From Meghimatium bilineatum (taxonomy: Eukaryota > Mollusca > Gastropoda > Stylommatophora > Philomycidae), in assembly GCA_034231615.1 (NCBI GenBank), contig CM067306.1:45204094-45268093 (forward strand): a stretch of DNA of 64,000 nt, read 5' to 3'. The position numbers were made by a program, and so were the translations under genes. The notes below the pieces were generated by a model. It did no database searches. It was not told the origin of the DNA and worked only from the letters and a program-made list of their open reading frames with translations. This document shows, piece after piece, positions 1 to 10,940 of the stretch. The stretch's first letter is position 1; each line of letters starts with the position of its first letter.

Positions 1-189
1 AAGCTTACTACACTAGAATTGAGTGTATTCTGGCCAATTGCACATGATTTCGTTGTATGGCACCTTAATACTGCAGATCACTGGCATATTAAACACGAAT
101 TGGGTGTATTGCAGTTTAGTACGCCAAAAATCGTTGTATTCTTGGATATTACTCACACATTCATTGTACTGAAGCTTACTACACTAGAA

Positions 190-249
190 TTGAGTGTATT
201 CTGGCCTATTACACATGATTTCGTTGTATTGCAGCTTAATACGTCAGAA
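190..249 (+). repeat. Internal A-B dimer 1 (60 bp)
   Basis: A full type A block (190-219, core TCTGGCCTATTAC) is followed by a full type B block (220-249, core TGCAGCTTAATACG). This is one intact 60-base unit of the presumed ancestral dimer. Confidence 0.88.
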
Positions 250-300
250 CACTGGCGTATCACATACGAATTGGGCGTATTGCAGTTTAGTACGCCACAA
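250..300 (+). repeat. Internal A-B dimer 2, shortened by 9 bp (51 bp)
   Basis: The type A half (250-270) starts directly at CACTGGCGTAT and lacks the nine-base TTnnkTGTA head that every other block has. The type B half (271-300, core TGCAGTTTAGTACG) is complete. The missing nine bases explain why the monomer is 171 and not 180 bases. Every monomer I inspected shares this shortened dimer, so the deletion predates amplification of the array. Confidence 0.87.
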
Positions 301-360
301 CTGGTTGTATTCTGGGATATTACTCACAAATTCATTGTACTGAAGCTTACTACACTAGAA
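301..360 (+). repeat. Internal A-B dimer 3 (60 bp), carries the HindIII site
   Basis: Type A block 301-330 (core TCTGGGATATTAC) is followed by type B block 331-360 (core TGAAGCTTACTAC). The AAGCTT used to phase the array is the type B core with one base changed relative to TGCAGCTTA in dimer 1. Monomer variants have lost the site (AAGCGT, AATCTT and AAGCTAAC forms). Confidence 0.87.
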
Positions 361-3300
361 TTGAATGTATTCTAGCCTATTACACATGATTTCCTTGTTG
401 TGCAGCTTAATTCTTCAGAACTCTGGCGTATTACACACAAATTAGGTGTATTGCAGTTTAGTACGCTAAATCTCGTTGTATTCTGGCATATTACTCACAA
501 ATTCATTGTACTGAAGCTTACTACACTATAATTGAGTGTATTCTGGCCCATTACACATGATTTCGTTGTATTGCATCTTAATACTGCAGAACACTGGCGT
601 ATTAAACACGAATTGGGTGTATTGCAGTTTAGTACGCCAAAACTCGTTGTATTCTGGCATATTACTCACAAATTGGGTGTACTGAAGCTTACTACACTAG
701 AATTGAGTGTATTCTGGCCTATTGCACATGATTTCGTTGTACTGCAGCTTAATACGTCAGAACACTGGCGTATTACACAAGAATTGAGTGTATTGCAGTT
801 TAGTACGACAAAACTCGTTGTATTCTGGGATATTACTCACAAATTCATTGTACTGAAGCTTACTACAATAGAATTGAGTATATTCTGGCCTATAACACAT
901 GATTTCGTTGTATTACATCTTAATACTGCAGATCACTGGCGTATTAAACACGAATTGGGTGTATTGCAGTTTAGTATGCCAAAATTTTTGTATTCTGGGA
1001 TATTACTCACATATTCATTGTACTGAAGCTTACTACACTAGAATTGAGTGTATTCTGGCCTATTACTCATGATTTCGTTGTAGTGCAGCTTAATGCGTCA
1101 GAACACTGGCGTATCACATACGAATTGGGTGTATTGCAGTTTAGTACGCCACAACTGGTTGTATTCTGGCACATTACTCACAAATTCATTGTACTGAAGC
1201 TTACCACACTAGAATTGAGTGTATTCTGGTCCATTACACATGATTTCGTTGTATTGCAGCTTAATACTTCAGAACACTGGCGTATTAAACACGATTTGGG
1301 AGTATTGCAGTTTAGTACGCCAAAACTCGTTGTATTCTGGCATATTAATCACAAATTCATTGCATTGAAGCTTACTACACTAGAATTGAGTGTATACTGG
1401 CCTATTGCACATGATTTCGTTGTATTGCAGCTTAATACGTCAGAACACTGGCGTATCACATACGAATTGGTTGTATTGCAGTTTAGTACGCCACAACTGG
1501 TTGTATTCTGGCATATTACTCACAAATTCATTGTACTGAAGCTTACTACACTATAATTGAGTGTATTCTGGCCCATTACACATGATTTCGTTGTATTGCA
1601 CCTTAATACTGCAGAACACTGGCGTATTAAACACGAATTGGGTGTATTGCAGTTTAGTACGCCAAAACTCGTTGTATTCTGGCATATTACTCACAAATTG
1701 GGTGTACTGAAGCTTACTACACTAGAATTGAGTGTATTCTGGCCTATTGCACATGATTTCGTTGTAGTGCAGCTTAATACTTCAGAACTCTTGCGTATTA
1801 CACACAAATTGGGTGTATTGCAGTTTAGTATTCTAAAACTCGTTGTATTCTGGCATATTACTCACAAATTCATTGTACTGAAGCTTACTACACTAGAAGT
1901 GAGTGTATTCTGGCCCATTACACATGATTTCGTTGTATTGCACCTTAATACTGCAGAACACTGGCGTATTAAACACGAATTGGGTGTATTGCAGTTTAGT
2001 ACGCCAAAACTCGTTGTATTCTGGGATATTACTCACAAATTGGGTGTACTGAAGCTTACTACACTAGGATTGAGTGTATTCTGGCCTATTGTACATGATT
2101 TCGTTGTACTGCAGCTTAATACGTCAGGACACTGGCGTATTACACAAGAATTGAGTGTATTGCAGTTTAGTACGCCAAAACTCGTTGTATTCTGGGATAT
2201 TACTCACAAATTCATTGTACTGAAGCTTAATGCACTAGAATTGAGTGTATTCTGGCCTATAACACATGATTTCGTTGTATGGCACCTTAATACTGCAGAT
2301 CACTGTCGTATTAAACACGAATTGGGTGTATTGCAGTTTAGTACGACAAAAATCGTTGTATTCTGGGATATTACTCACATATTCATTGTACTGAAGCTTA
2401 CTACACTAGAATTGAGTGTATTCTGGCCTATTACACATGATTTCGTTGTATTGCAGCTTAATACGTCAGAACACTGGCGTATCACATACGAATTGGTTGT
2501 ATTGCAGTTTAGTACGCCACAACTGGTTGTATTCTGGCATATTACTCACAAATTCATTGTACTGAAGCTTACTACACTATAATTGAGTGTATTCTGGCCC
2601 ATTACACATGATTTCGTTGTATTGCACCTTAATACTGCAGAACACTGGCGTATTAAACACGAATTGGGTGTATTGCAGTTTAGTACGCCAAAACTCGTTG
2701 TATTCTGGGATATTACTCACAAATTGGGTGTACTGAAGCTTACTACACTAGGATTGAGTGTATTCTGGCCTATTGTACATGATTTCGTTGTACTGCAGCT
2801 TAATACGTCAGGACACTGGCGTATTACACAAGAATTGAGTGTATTGCAGTTTAGTACGCCAAAACTCGTTGTATTCTGGGATATTACTCACAAATTCATT
2901 GTACTGAAGCTTAATGCACTAGAATTGAGTGTATTCTGGCCTATAACACATGATTTCGTTGTATGGCACCTTAATACTGCAGATCACTGGCGTATTAAAC
3001 ACGAATTGGGTGTATTGCAGTTTAGTACGCCAAAAATCGTTGTATTCTGGGATATTACTCACAAATTCATTGTACTGAAGCTTAATGCACTAGAATTGAG
3101 TGTATTCTGGCCTATAACACATGATTTCGTTGTATGGCACCTTAATACTGCAGATCACTGGCGTATTAAACACGAATTGGGTGTATTGCAGTTTAGTACG
3201 CCAAAAATCGTTGTATTCTGGGATATTACTCACAAATTCATTGTACTGAAGCTTAATGCACTAGAATTGAGTGTATTCTGGCCTATAACACATGATTTCG

Positions 3301-3761
3301 TTGTATGGCACCTTAATACTGCAGATCACTGGCGTATTAAACACGAATTGGGTGTATTGCAGTTTAGTACGCCAAAAATCGTTGTATTCTGGCATATTAC
3401 TCACAAATTGGTTGTACTGAAGCTTACTACACTAGAATTGAGTGTATTCTGGCCAATTGCACACGATTTCGTTGTATGGCACCTTAATACTGCAGATCAC
3501 TGGCATATTAAACACGAATTGGGTGTATTGCAGTTTAGTACGCCAAAAATCGTTGTATTCTTGGATATTACTCACACATTCATTGTACTGAAGCTTACTA
3601 CACTAGAATTGAGTGTATTCTGGCCTATTACACATGATTTCGTTGTATTGCAGCTTAATACGTCAGAACACTGGCGTATCACATACGAATTGGGCGTATT
3701 GCAGTTTAGTACGCCACAACTGGTTGTATTCTGGGATATTACTCACAAATTCATTGTACTG
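343..3761 (+). repeat. Region-1 HOR copy 1: 20 monomers, 3419 bp
   Basis: It starts with the marker monomer carrying TTCTAGCC, TTCCTTGTTGTG and AATTCTTCAG, which returns at 3762. The length is 20 x 171 minus one base, the loss being near 984-989 (CCAAAATTTTTG in place of CCAAAAATCGTTG). Near its end are three near-identical monomers in a row from 2907. Compared with copy 2 it lacks four monomers' net length in its middle, including the AATAGGTCAG monomer. Confidence 0.85.
2907..3419 (+). repeat. Local triplication of a single monomer
   Basis: Three monomers start with AAGCTTAATGCACTAG at 2907, 3078 and 3249. By eye the first two are identical over 171 bases. The third differs only near its end, where the D-type ending (GGGATATT) gives way to GGCATATT and TTGGTTGTA. 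This is the shortest-period homogenisation in the window and implies very recent one-monomer duplication. The same monomer run recurs in HOR copies 2 and 4. Confidence 0.85.
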
Positions 3762-6700
3762 AAGCTTACTACACTAGAATTGAATGTATTCTAGCCTATT
3801 ACACATGATTTCCTTGTTGTGCAGCTTAATTCTTCAGAACTCTGGCGTATTACACACAAATTAGGTGTATTGCAGTTTAGTACGCTAAATCTCGTTGTAT
3901 TCTGGCATATTACTCACAAATTCATTGTACTGAAGCTTACTACACTATAATTGAGTGTATTCTGGCCCATTACACATGATTTCGTTGTATTGCATCTTAA
4001 TACTGCAGAACACTGGCGTATTAAACACGAATTGGGTGTATTGCAGTTTAGTACGCCAAAACTCGTTGTATTCTGGCATATTACTCACAAATTGGGTGTA
4101 CTGAAGCTTACTACACTAGAATTGAGTGTATTCTGGCCTATTGCACATGATTTCGTTGTACTGCAGCTTAATACGTCAGAACACTGGCGTATTACACAAG
4201 AATTGAGTGTATTGCAGTTTAGTACGACAAAACTCGTTGTATTCTGGGATATTACTCACAAATTCATTGTACTGAAGCTTACTACAATAGAATTGAGTAT
4301 ATTCTGGCCTATAACACATGATTTCGTTGTATTACATCTTAATACTGCAGATCACTGGCGTATTAAACACGAATTGGGTGTATTGCAGTTTAGTATGCCA
4401 AAATTTTTGTATTCTGGGATATTACTCACATATTCATTGTACTGAAGCTTACTACACTAGAATTGAGTGTATTCTGGCCTATTACTCATGATTTCGTTGT
4501 AGTGCAGCTTAATGCGTCAGAACACTGGCGTATCACATACGAATTGGGTGTATTGCAGTTTAGTACGCCACAACTGGTTGTATTCTGGCACATTACTCAC
4601 AAATTCATTGTACTGAAGCTTACCACACTAGAATTGAGTGTATTCTGGTCCATTACACATGATTTCGTTGTATTGCAGCTTAATACTTCAGAACACTGGC
4701 GTATTAAACACGATTTGGGAGTATTGCAGTTTAGTACGCCAAAACTCGTTGTATTCTGGCATATTAATCACAAATTCATTGCATTGAAGCTTACTACACT
4801 AGAATTGAGTGTATACTGGCCTATTGCACATGATTTTGTTGTATTGCACCTTAATACTGCAGAACACTGGCGTATTAAACACGAATTGGGTGTATTGTAG
4901 TTTAGTACGCCAAAACTCGTTGTATTCTGGCATATTACTCACAAATTGGTTGTACTGAAGCTTACTACACTAGAATTGAGTGTATTCTGGCCAATTGAAC
5001 ATGATTTCTTTGTACTGCAGCTTAATAGGTCAGAAAACTGGCGTATTACACAAGAATTGGGTGTATTGCAGTTTATTACGCCAAAACTCGTTGTATTCTG
5101 GGATATTACTAACAAATTCATTGTACTGAAGCTTACTACACTAGAATTGAGTGTTTTCTAGCCTATTACACATGATTTCGTTTTAGTGCAGCTTAATACT
5201 TCAGAACACTGGCGTATTAAACACGATTTGGGTGTATTGCAGTTTAGTACGCCAAAACGCATTGTATTCTGGCATATTACTCACAAATTGTGTGTACTGA
5301 AGCGTACTACACTAGAATTGAGTGTTTTCTGGCCTATTGCACATGATTTCGTTGTACTGCAGCTTAATACGTCAGAACACTGGCGTATTACACACAAATT
5401 GTGTGTATTGCAGTTTAGTACGCCAAAACTCGTTGTATTCTGGCATATTACTCACAAATTGGGTGTACTGAAGCTTACTACACTAGAATTGAGTGTATTC
5501 TGGCCTATTGCATATGATTCCGTTGTACTGCAGCATTATACGTCAGAACACTGGCGTATTACACAAGAATTGGGTGTATTGCAGTTTAGTACGCCAAAAC
5601 TCGTTGTATTCTGGGATATTACTCACAAATTCATTGTACTGAAGCTTACTACAATAGAATTGAGTATATTCTGGCCTATTACTCATGATTTCGTTGTAGT
5701 GCAGCTTAATGCGTCAGAACACTGGCGTATCACATACGAATTGGGTGTATTGCAGTTTAGTACGCCACAACTGGTTGTATTCTGGCACATTACTCACAAA
5801 TTCATTGTACTGAAGCTTACTACACTAGAATTGAGTGTATTCTGGTCCATTACACATGATTTCGTTGTATTGCAGCTTAATACTTCAGAACACTGGCGTA
5901 TTAAACACGATTTGGGAGTATTGCAGTTTAGTACGCCAAAACTCGTTGTATTCTGGCATATTAATCACAAATTCATTGCATTGAAGCTTACTACACTAGA
6001 ATTGAGTGTATACTGGCCTATTGCACATGATTTTGTTGTATTGCACCTTAATACTGCAGAACACTGGCGTATTAAACACGAATTGGGTGTATTGTAGTTT
6101 AGTACGCCAAAACTCGTTGTATTCTGGCATATTACTCACAAATTGGTTGTACTGAAGCTTACTACACTAGAATTGAGTGTATTCTGGCCTATTACACATG
6201 ATTTCGTTGTATTGCAGCTTAATACGTCAGAACACTGGCGTATCACATACGAATTGGTTGTATTGCAGTTTAGTACGCCACAACTGGTTGTATTCTGGCA
6301 TATTACTCACAAATTCATTGTACTGAAGCTTACTACACTATAATTGAGTGTATTCTGGCCCATTACACATGATTTCGTTGTATTGCACCTTAATACTGCA
6401 GAACACTGGCGTATTAAACACGAATTGGGTGTATTGCAGTTTAGTACGCCAAAACTCGTTGTATTCTGGCATATTACTCACAAATTGGGTGTACTGAAGC
6501 TTACTACACTAGAATTGAGTGTATTCTGGCCTATTGCACATGATTTCGTTGTAGTGCAGCTTAATACTTCAGAACTCTTGCGTATTACACACAAATTGGG
6601 TGTATTGCAGTTTAGTATTCTAAAACTCGTTGTATTCTGGCATATTACTCACAAATTCATTGTACTGAAGCTTACTACACTAGAAGTGAGTGTATTCTGG

Positions 6701-7864
6701 CCCATTACACATGATTTCGTTGTATTGCACCTTAATACTGCAGAACACTGGCGTATTAAACACGAATTGGGTGTATTGCAGTTTAGTACGCCAAAACTCG
6801 TTGTATTCTGGGATATTACTCACAAATTGGGTGTACTGAAGCTTACTACACTAGGATTGAGTGTATTCTGGCCTATTGTACATGATTTCGTTGTACTGCA
6901 GCTTAATACGTCAGGACACTGGCGTATTACACAAGAATTGAGTGTATTGCAGTTTAGTACGCCAAAACTCGTTGTATTCTCGGATATTACTCACAAATTC
7001 ATTGTACTGAAGCTTAATGCACTAGAATTGAGTGTATTCTGGCCTATAACACATGATTTCGTTGTATGGCACCTTAATACTGCAGATCACTGGCGTATTA
7101 AACACGAATTGGGTGTATTGCAGTTTAGTACGCCAAAAATCGTTGTATTCTGGGATATTACTCACAAATTCATTGTACTGAAGCTTAATGCACTAGAATT
7201 GAGTGTATTCTGGCCTATAACACATGATTTCGTTGTATGGCACCTTAATACTGCAGATCACTGGCGTATTAAACACGAATTGGGTGTATTGCAGTTTAGT
7301 ACGCCAAAAATCGTTGTATTCTGGGATATTACTCACAAATTCATTGCACTGAAGCTTAATGCACTAGAATTGAGTGTATTCTGGCCAATAACACATGATT
7401 TCGTTGTATGGCACCTTAATACTGCAGATCACTGGCGTATTAAACACGAATTGGGTGTATTGCAGTTTAGTACGCCAAAAATCGTTGTATTCTGGCATAT
7501 TACTCACAAATTGGTTGTACTGAAGCTTACTACACTAGAATTGAGTGTATTCTGGCCAATTGCACATGATTTCGTTGTATGGCACCTTAATACTGCAGAT
7601 CACTGGTATATTAAACACGAATTGGGTGTATTGCAGTTTAGTACGCCAAAAATCGTTGTATTCTTGGATATTACTCACACATTCATTGTACTGAAGCTTA
7701 CTACACTAGAATTGAGTGTATTCTGGCCTATTACACATGATTTCGTTGTATTGCAGCTTAATACGTCAGAACACTGGCGTATCACATACGAATTGGGCGT
7801 ATTGCAGTTTAGTACGCCACAACTGGTTGTATTCTGGGATATTACTCACAAATTCATTGTACTG
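3762..7864 (+). repeat. Region-1 HOR copy 2: 24 monomers, 4103 bp
   Basis: It begins and ends with the same marker monomers as copy 1 and inherits the same one-base loss (near 4403-4408), so both descend from one parent copy. It is four monomers longer, with a middle section that includes the AATAGGTCAG monomer (about 4958-5128) and a second copy of a block first seen at 4463-4900. Confidence 0.84.
4463..6097 (+). repeat. 7-monomer (1197 bp) duplication inside HOR copy 2
   Basis: The stretch 4463-4900 and the stretch 5660-6097 match in order and variants, including CTGGTCCATTACAC, GCATATTAATCACAAATTC, GTATACTGGCC and the terminal TATTGTAGTTTAG. The offset is 1197 = 7 x 171. The region between them holds the AATAGGTCAG monomer and the AAGCGTACTAC monomers. 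Confidence 0.78.
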
Positions 7865-10800
7865 AAGCTTACTACACTAGAATTGAATGTATTCTAGCCT
7901 ATTACACATGATTTCCTTGTTGTGCAGCTTAATTCTTCAGAACTCTGGCGTATTACACACAAATTAGGTGTATTGCAGTTTAGTACGCTAAATCTCGTTG
8001 TATTCTGGCATATTACTCACAAATTCATTGTACTGAAGCTTACTACACTATAATTGAGTGTATTCTGGCCCATTACACATGATTTCGTTGTATTGCATCT
8101 TAATACTGCAGAACACTGGCGTATTAAACACGAATTGGGTGTATTGCAGTTTAGTACGCCAAAACTCGTTGTATTCTGGCATATTACTCACAAATTGGGT
8201 GTACTGAAGCTTACTACACTAGAATTGAGTGTATTCTGGCCTATTGCACATGATTTCGTTGTACTGCAGCTTAATACGTCAGAACACTGGCGTATTACAC
8301 AAGAATTGAGTGTATTGCAGTTTAGTACGACAAAACTCGTTGTATTCTGGGATATTACTCACAAATTCATTGTACTGAAGCTTACTACAATAGAATTGAG
8401 TATATTCTGGCCTATAACACATGATTTCGTTGTATTACATCTTAATACTGCAGATCACTGGCGTATTAAACACGAATTGGGTGTATTGCAGTTTAGTATG
8501 CCAAAATTGTTGTATTCTGGGATATTACTCACATATTCATTGTACTGAAGCTTACTACACTAGAATTGAGTGTATTCTGGCCTATTACTCATGATTTCGT
8601 TGTAGTGCAGCTTAATGCGTCAGAACACTGGCGTATCACATACGAATTGGGTGTATTGCAGTTAGTACGCCACAACTGGTTGTATTCTGGTACATTACTC
8701 ACAAATTCATTGTACTGAAGCTTACTACACTAGAATTGAGTGTATTCTGGTCCATTACACATGATTTCGTTGTATTGCAGCTTAATACTTCAGAACACTG
8801 GCGTATTAAACACGATTTGGGAGTATTGCAGTTTAGTACGCCAAAACTCGTTGTATTCTGGCATATTAATCACAAATTCATTGCATTGAAGCTTACTACA
8901 CTAGAATTGAGTGTATACTGGCCTATTGCACATGATTTTGTTGTATTGCACCTTAATACTGCAGAACACTGGCGTATTAAACACGAATTGGGTGTATTGT
9001 AGTTTAGTACGCCAAAACTCGTTGTATTCTGGCATATTACTCACAAATTGGTTGTACTGAAGCTTACTACACTAGAATTGAGTGTATTCTGGCCAATTGA
9101 ACATGATTTCTTTGTACTGCAGCTTAATAGGTCAGAAAACTGGCGTATTACACAAGAATTGGGTGTATTGCAGTTTATTACGCCAAAACTCGTTGTATTC
9201 TGGGATATTACTAACAAATTCATTGTACTGAAGCTTACTACACTAGAATTGAGTGTTTTCTAGCCTATTACACATGATTTCGTTGTAGTGCAGCTTAATA
9301 CTTCAGAACACTGGCGTATTAAACACGATTTGGGTGTATTGCAGTTTAGTACGCCAAAACGCATTGTATTCTGGCATATTACTCACACATTGTGTGTACT
9401 GAAGCGTACTACACTAGAATTGAGTGTTTTCTGGCCTATTGCACATGATTTCGTTGTACTGCAGCTTAATACGTCAGAACACTGGCGTATTACACACAAA
9501 TTGTGTGTATTGCAGTTTAGTACGCCAAAACTCGTTGTATTCTGGCATATTACTCACAAATTGGGTGTACTGAAGCTTACTACACTAGAATTGAGTGTAT
9601 TCTGGCCTATTGCATATGATTCCGTTGTACTGCAGCATAATACGTCAGAACACTGGCGTATTACACAAGAATTGGGCGTATTGCAGTTTAGTACGCCACA
9701 ACTGGTTGTATTCTGGGATATTACTCACAAATTCATTGTACTGAAGCTTACTACACTAGAATTGAATGTATTCTAGCCTATTACACATGATTTCCTTGTT
9801 GTGCAGCTTAATTCTTCAGAACTCTGGCGTATTACACACAAATTAGGTGTATTGCAGTTTAGTACGCTAAATCTCGTTGTATTCTGGCATATTACTCACA
9901 AATTCATTGTACTGAAGCTTACTACATTAGAAGTGAGTGTATTCTGGCCCATTACACATGATTTCGTTGTATTGCACCTTAATACTGCAGAACACTGGCG
10001 TATTAAACACGAATTGGGTGTATTGCAGTTTAGTACGCCAAAACTCGTTGTATTCTGGGATATTACTCACAAATTGGGTGTACTGAATCTTACTACACTA
10101 GGATTGAGTGTATTCTGGCCTATTGTACATGATTTCGTTGTACTGCAGCTTAATACGTCAGGACACTGGCGTATTACACAAGAATTGAGTGTATTGCAGT
10201 TTAGTACGCCAAAACTCGTTGTATTCTCGGATATTACTCACAAATTCATTGTACTGAAGCTTAATGCACTAGAATTGAGTGTATTCTGGCCTATAACACA
10301 TGATTTCGTTGTATGGCACCTTAATACTGCAGATCACTGGCGTATTAAACACGAATTGGGTGTATTGCAGTTTAGTACGCCAAAACTCGTTGTATTCTGG
10401 GATATTACTCACAAATTGGGTGTACTGAAGCTTACTACACTAGGATTGAGTGTATTCTGGCCTATTGTACATGATTTCGTTGTACTGCAGCTTAATACGT
10501 CAGGACACTGGCGTATTACACAAGAATTGAGTGTATTGCAGTTTAGTACGCCAAAACTCGTTGTATTCTCGGATATTACTCACAAATTCATTGTACTGAA
10601 GCTTAATGCACTAGAATTGAGTGTATTCTGGCCTATAACACATGATTTCGTTGTATGGCACCTTAATACTGCAGATCACTGGCGTATTAAACACGAATTG
10701 GGTGTATTGCAGTTTAGTACGCCAAAAATCGTTGTATTCTGGGATATTACTCACAAATTCATTGTACTGAAGCTTAATGCACTAGAATTGAGTGTATTCT

Positions 10801-10940
10801 GGCCTATAACACATGATTTCGTTGTATGGCACCTTAATACTGCAGATCACTGGCGTATTAAACACGAATTGGGTGTATTGCAGTTTAGTACGCCAAAAAT
10901 CGTTGTATTCTGGGATATTACTCACAAATTCATTGTACTG
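7865..10940 (+). repeat. Region-1 HOR copy 3: 18 monomers, 3076 bp
   Basis: It has the same opening marker as copies 1 and 2. The length is 18 x 171 minus two: one base lost near 8501-8510 (CCAAAATTGTTG) and one near 8661-8665 (GCAGTTAGTACG). A second marker monomer (TTCTAGCC with AATTCTTCAG) sits internally at about 9772, showing rearrangement within the copy. Confidence 0.83.
10084..10767 (+). repeat. Tandem two-monomer (342 bp) duplication
   Basis: The monomer pair containing CACTAGGATTG, GTCAGGACACTGG, GTATTCTCGGATATT and then AAGCTTAATGCAC occurs twice in a row, offset by 342 bases. The first copy differs by AATCTT in place of AAGCTT at about 10086. The CTCGGATATT variant also occurs in other region-1 copies. 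Confidence 0.78.

Larger units (their letters stand above)
1..342 (+). repeat. Tail of an upstream region-1 HOR copy (2 monomers)
   Basis: These two monomers (variants with CACTGGCATATTAAAC and CACTGGCGTATCACATACG in the shortened block) reappear in the same order at 3420-3761, 7522-7864 and about 13849-14190, each time just before a monomer containing TTCTAGCC. They are therefore the end of a HOR copy whose start lies left of the window. Confidence 0.85.
190..360 (+). repeat. Reference monomer showing six internal subrepeats
   Basis: In the phase that starts at TTGAGTGTA, this monomer divides into blocks at 190-219, 220-249, 250-270, 271-300, 301-330 and 331-360, that is 30+30+21+30+30+30 bases. 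Full blocks begin with a nine-base motif close to TTnnkTGTA. Blocks 1, 3 and 5 share a TCTGGC-like core followed by TATTAC or TATCAC (type A); blocks 2, 4 and 6 share a TGCAGcTTA-like core followed by nTAC (type B). The third block lacks the first nine bases. Translated in the open frame, type A reads like FWPITHD, HWRITYE and FWDITHK, and type B like LQLNTSE, LQFSTPQ and LKLTTLE, which confirms the alignment independently of base-level scoring. Confidence 0.93.

Noticed and set aside
190-360. CRISPR array, because of about 30 bp direct repeats
   Set aside because: The 30 bp blocks are degenerate, directly abutting and without unique spacers. No cas genes exist, and the context is a eukaryotic satellite.
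421-470. Telomere-like motif in AATTAGGTGTATTG
   Set aside because: TTAGGT occurs once per linker monomer and is never tandem; it is a variant of the common AATTGGGTGTATTG block.
343-513. Linker (TTCTAGCC) monomer as a mobile element or its insertion scar
   Set aside because: It is an ordinary 171 bp monomer in phase with its neighbours, without terminal repeats, target-site duplication or foreign sequence.
4939-5121. Short reverse-strand open frames of 60 to 75 codons (also near 9041, 12117, 27886, 38312, 54728, 56549)
   Set aside because: They are mirror images of particular satellite monomers, repeated wherever that monomer type occurs, with no independent coding signal.
6344-7897. Long forward open frames here and elsewhere (for example 12671-14221, 18316-20121, 22591-24396, 54050-55588) as genes for a repeat protein
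   Set aside because: They start at TTG or GTG, not at a plausible ATG. They are only runs of the stop-free satellite motif between stops fixed in the HORs. Indels not divisible by three occur freely, and there is no promoter, intron or unique terminal sequence.
8501-8670. One-base losses as possible sequencing errors in short homopolymers
   Set aside because: The same losses recur in related copies at 11581 and 11739 and at 16203 and 16361 with matching neighbours, so they are inherited changes. Single-copy losses (for example at 30984 and 60012) remain possible errors.
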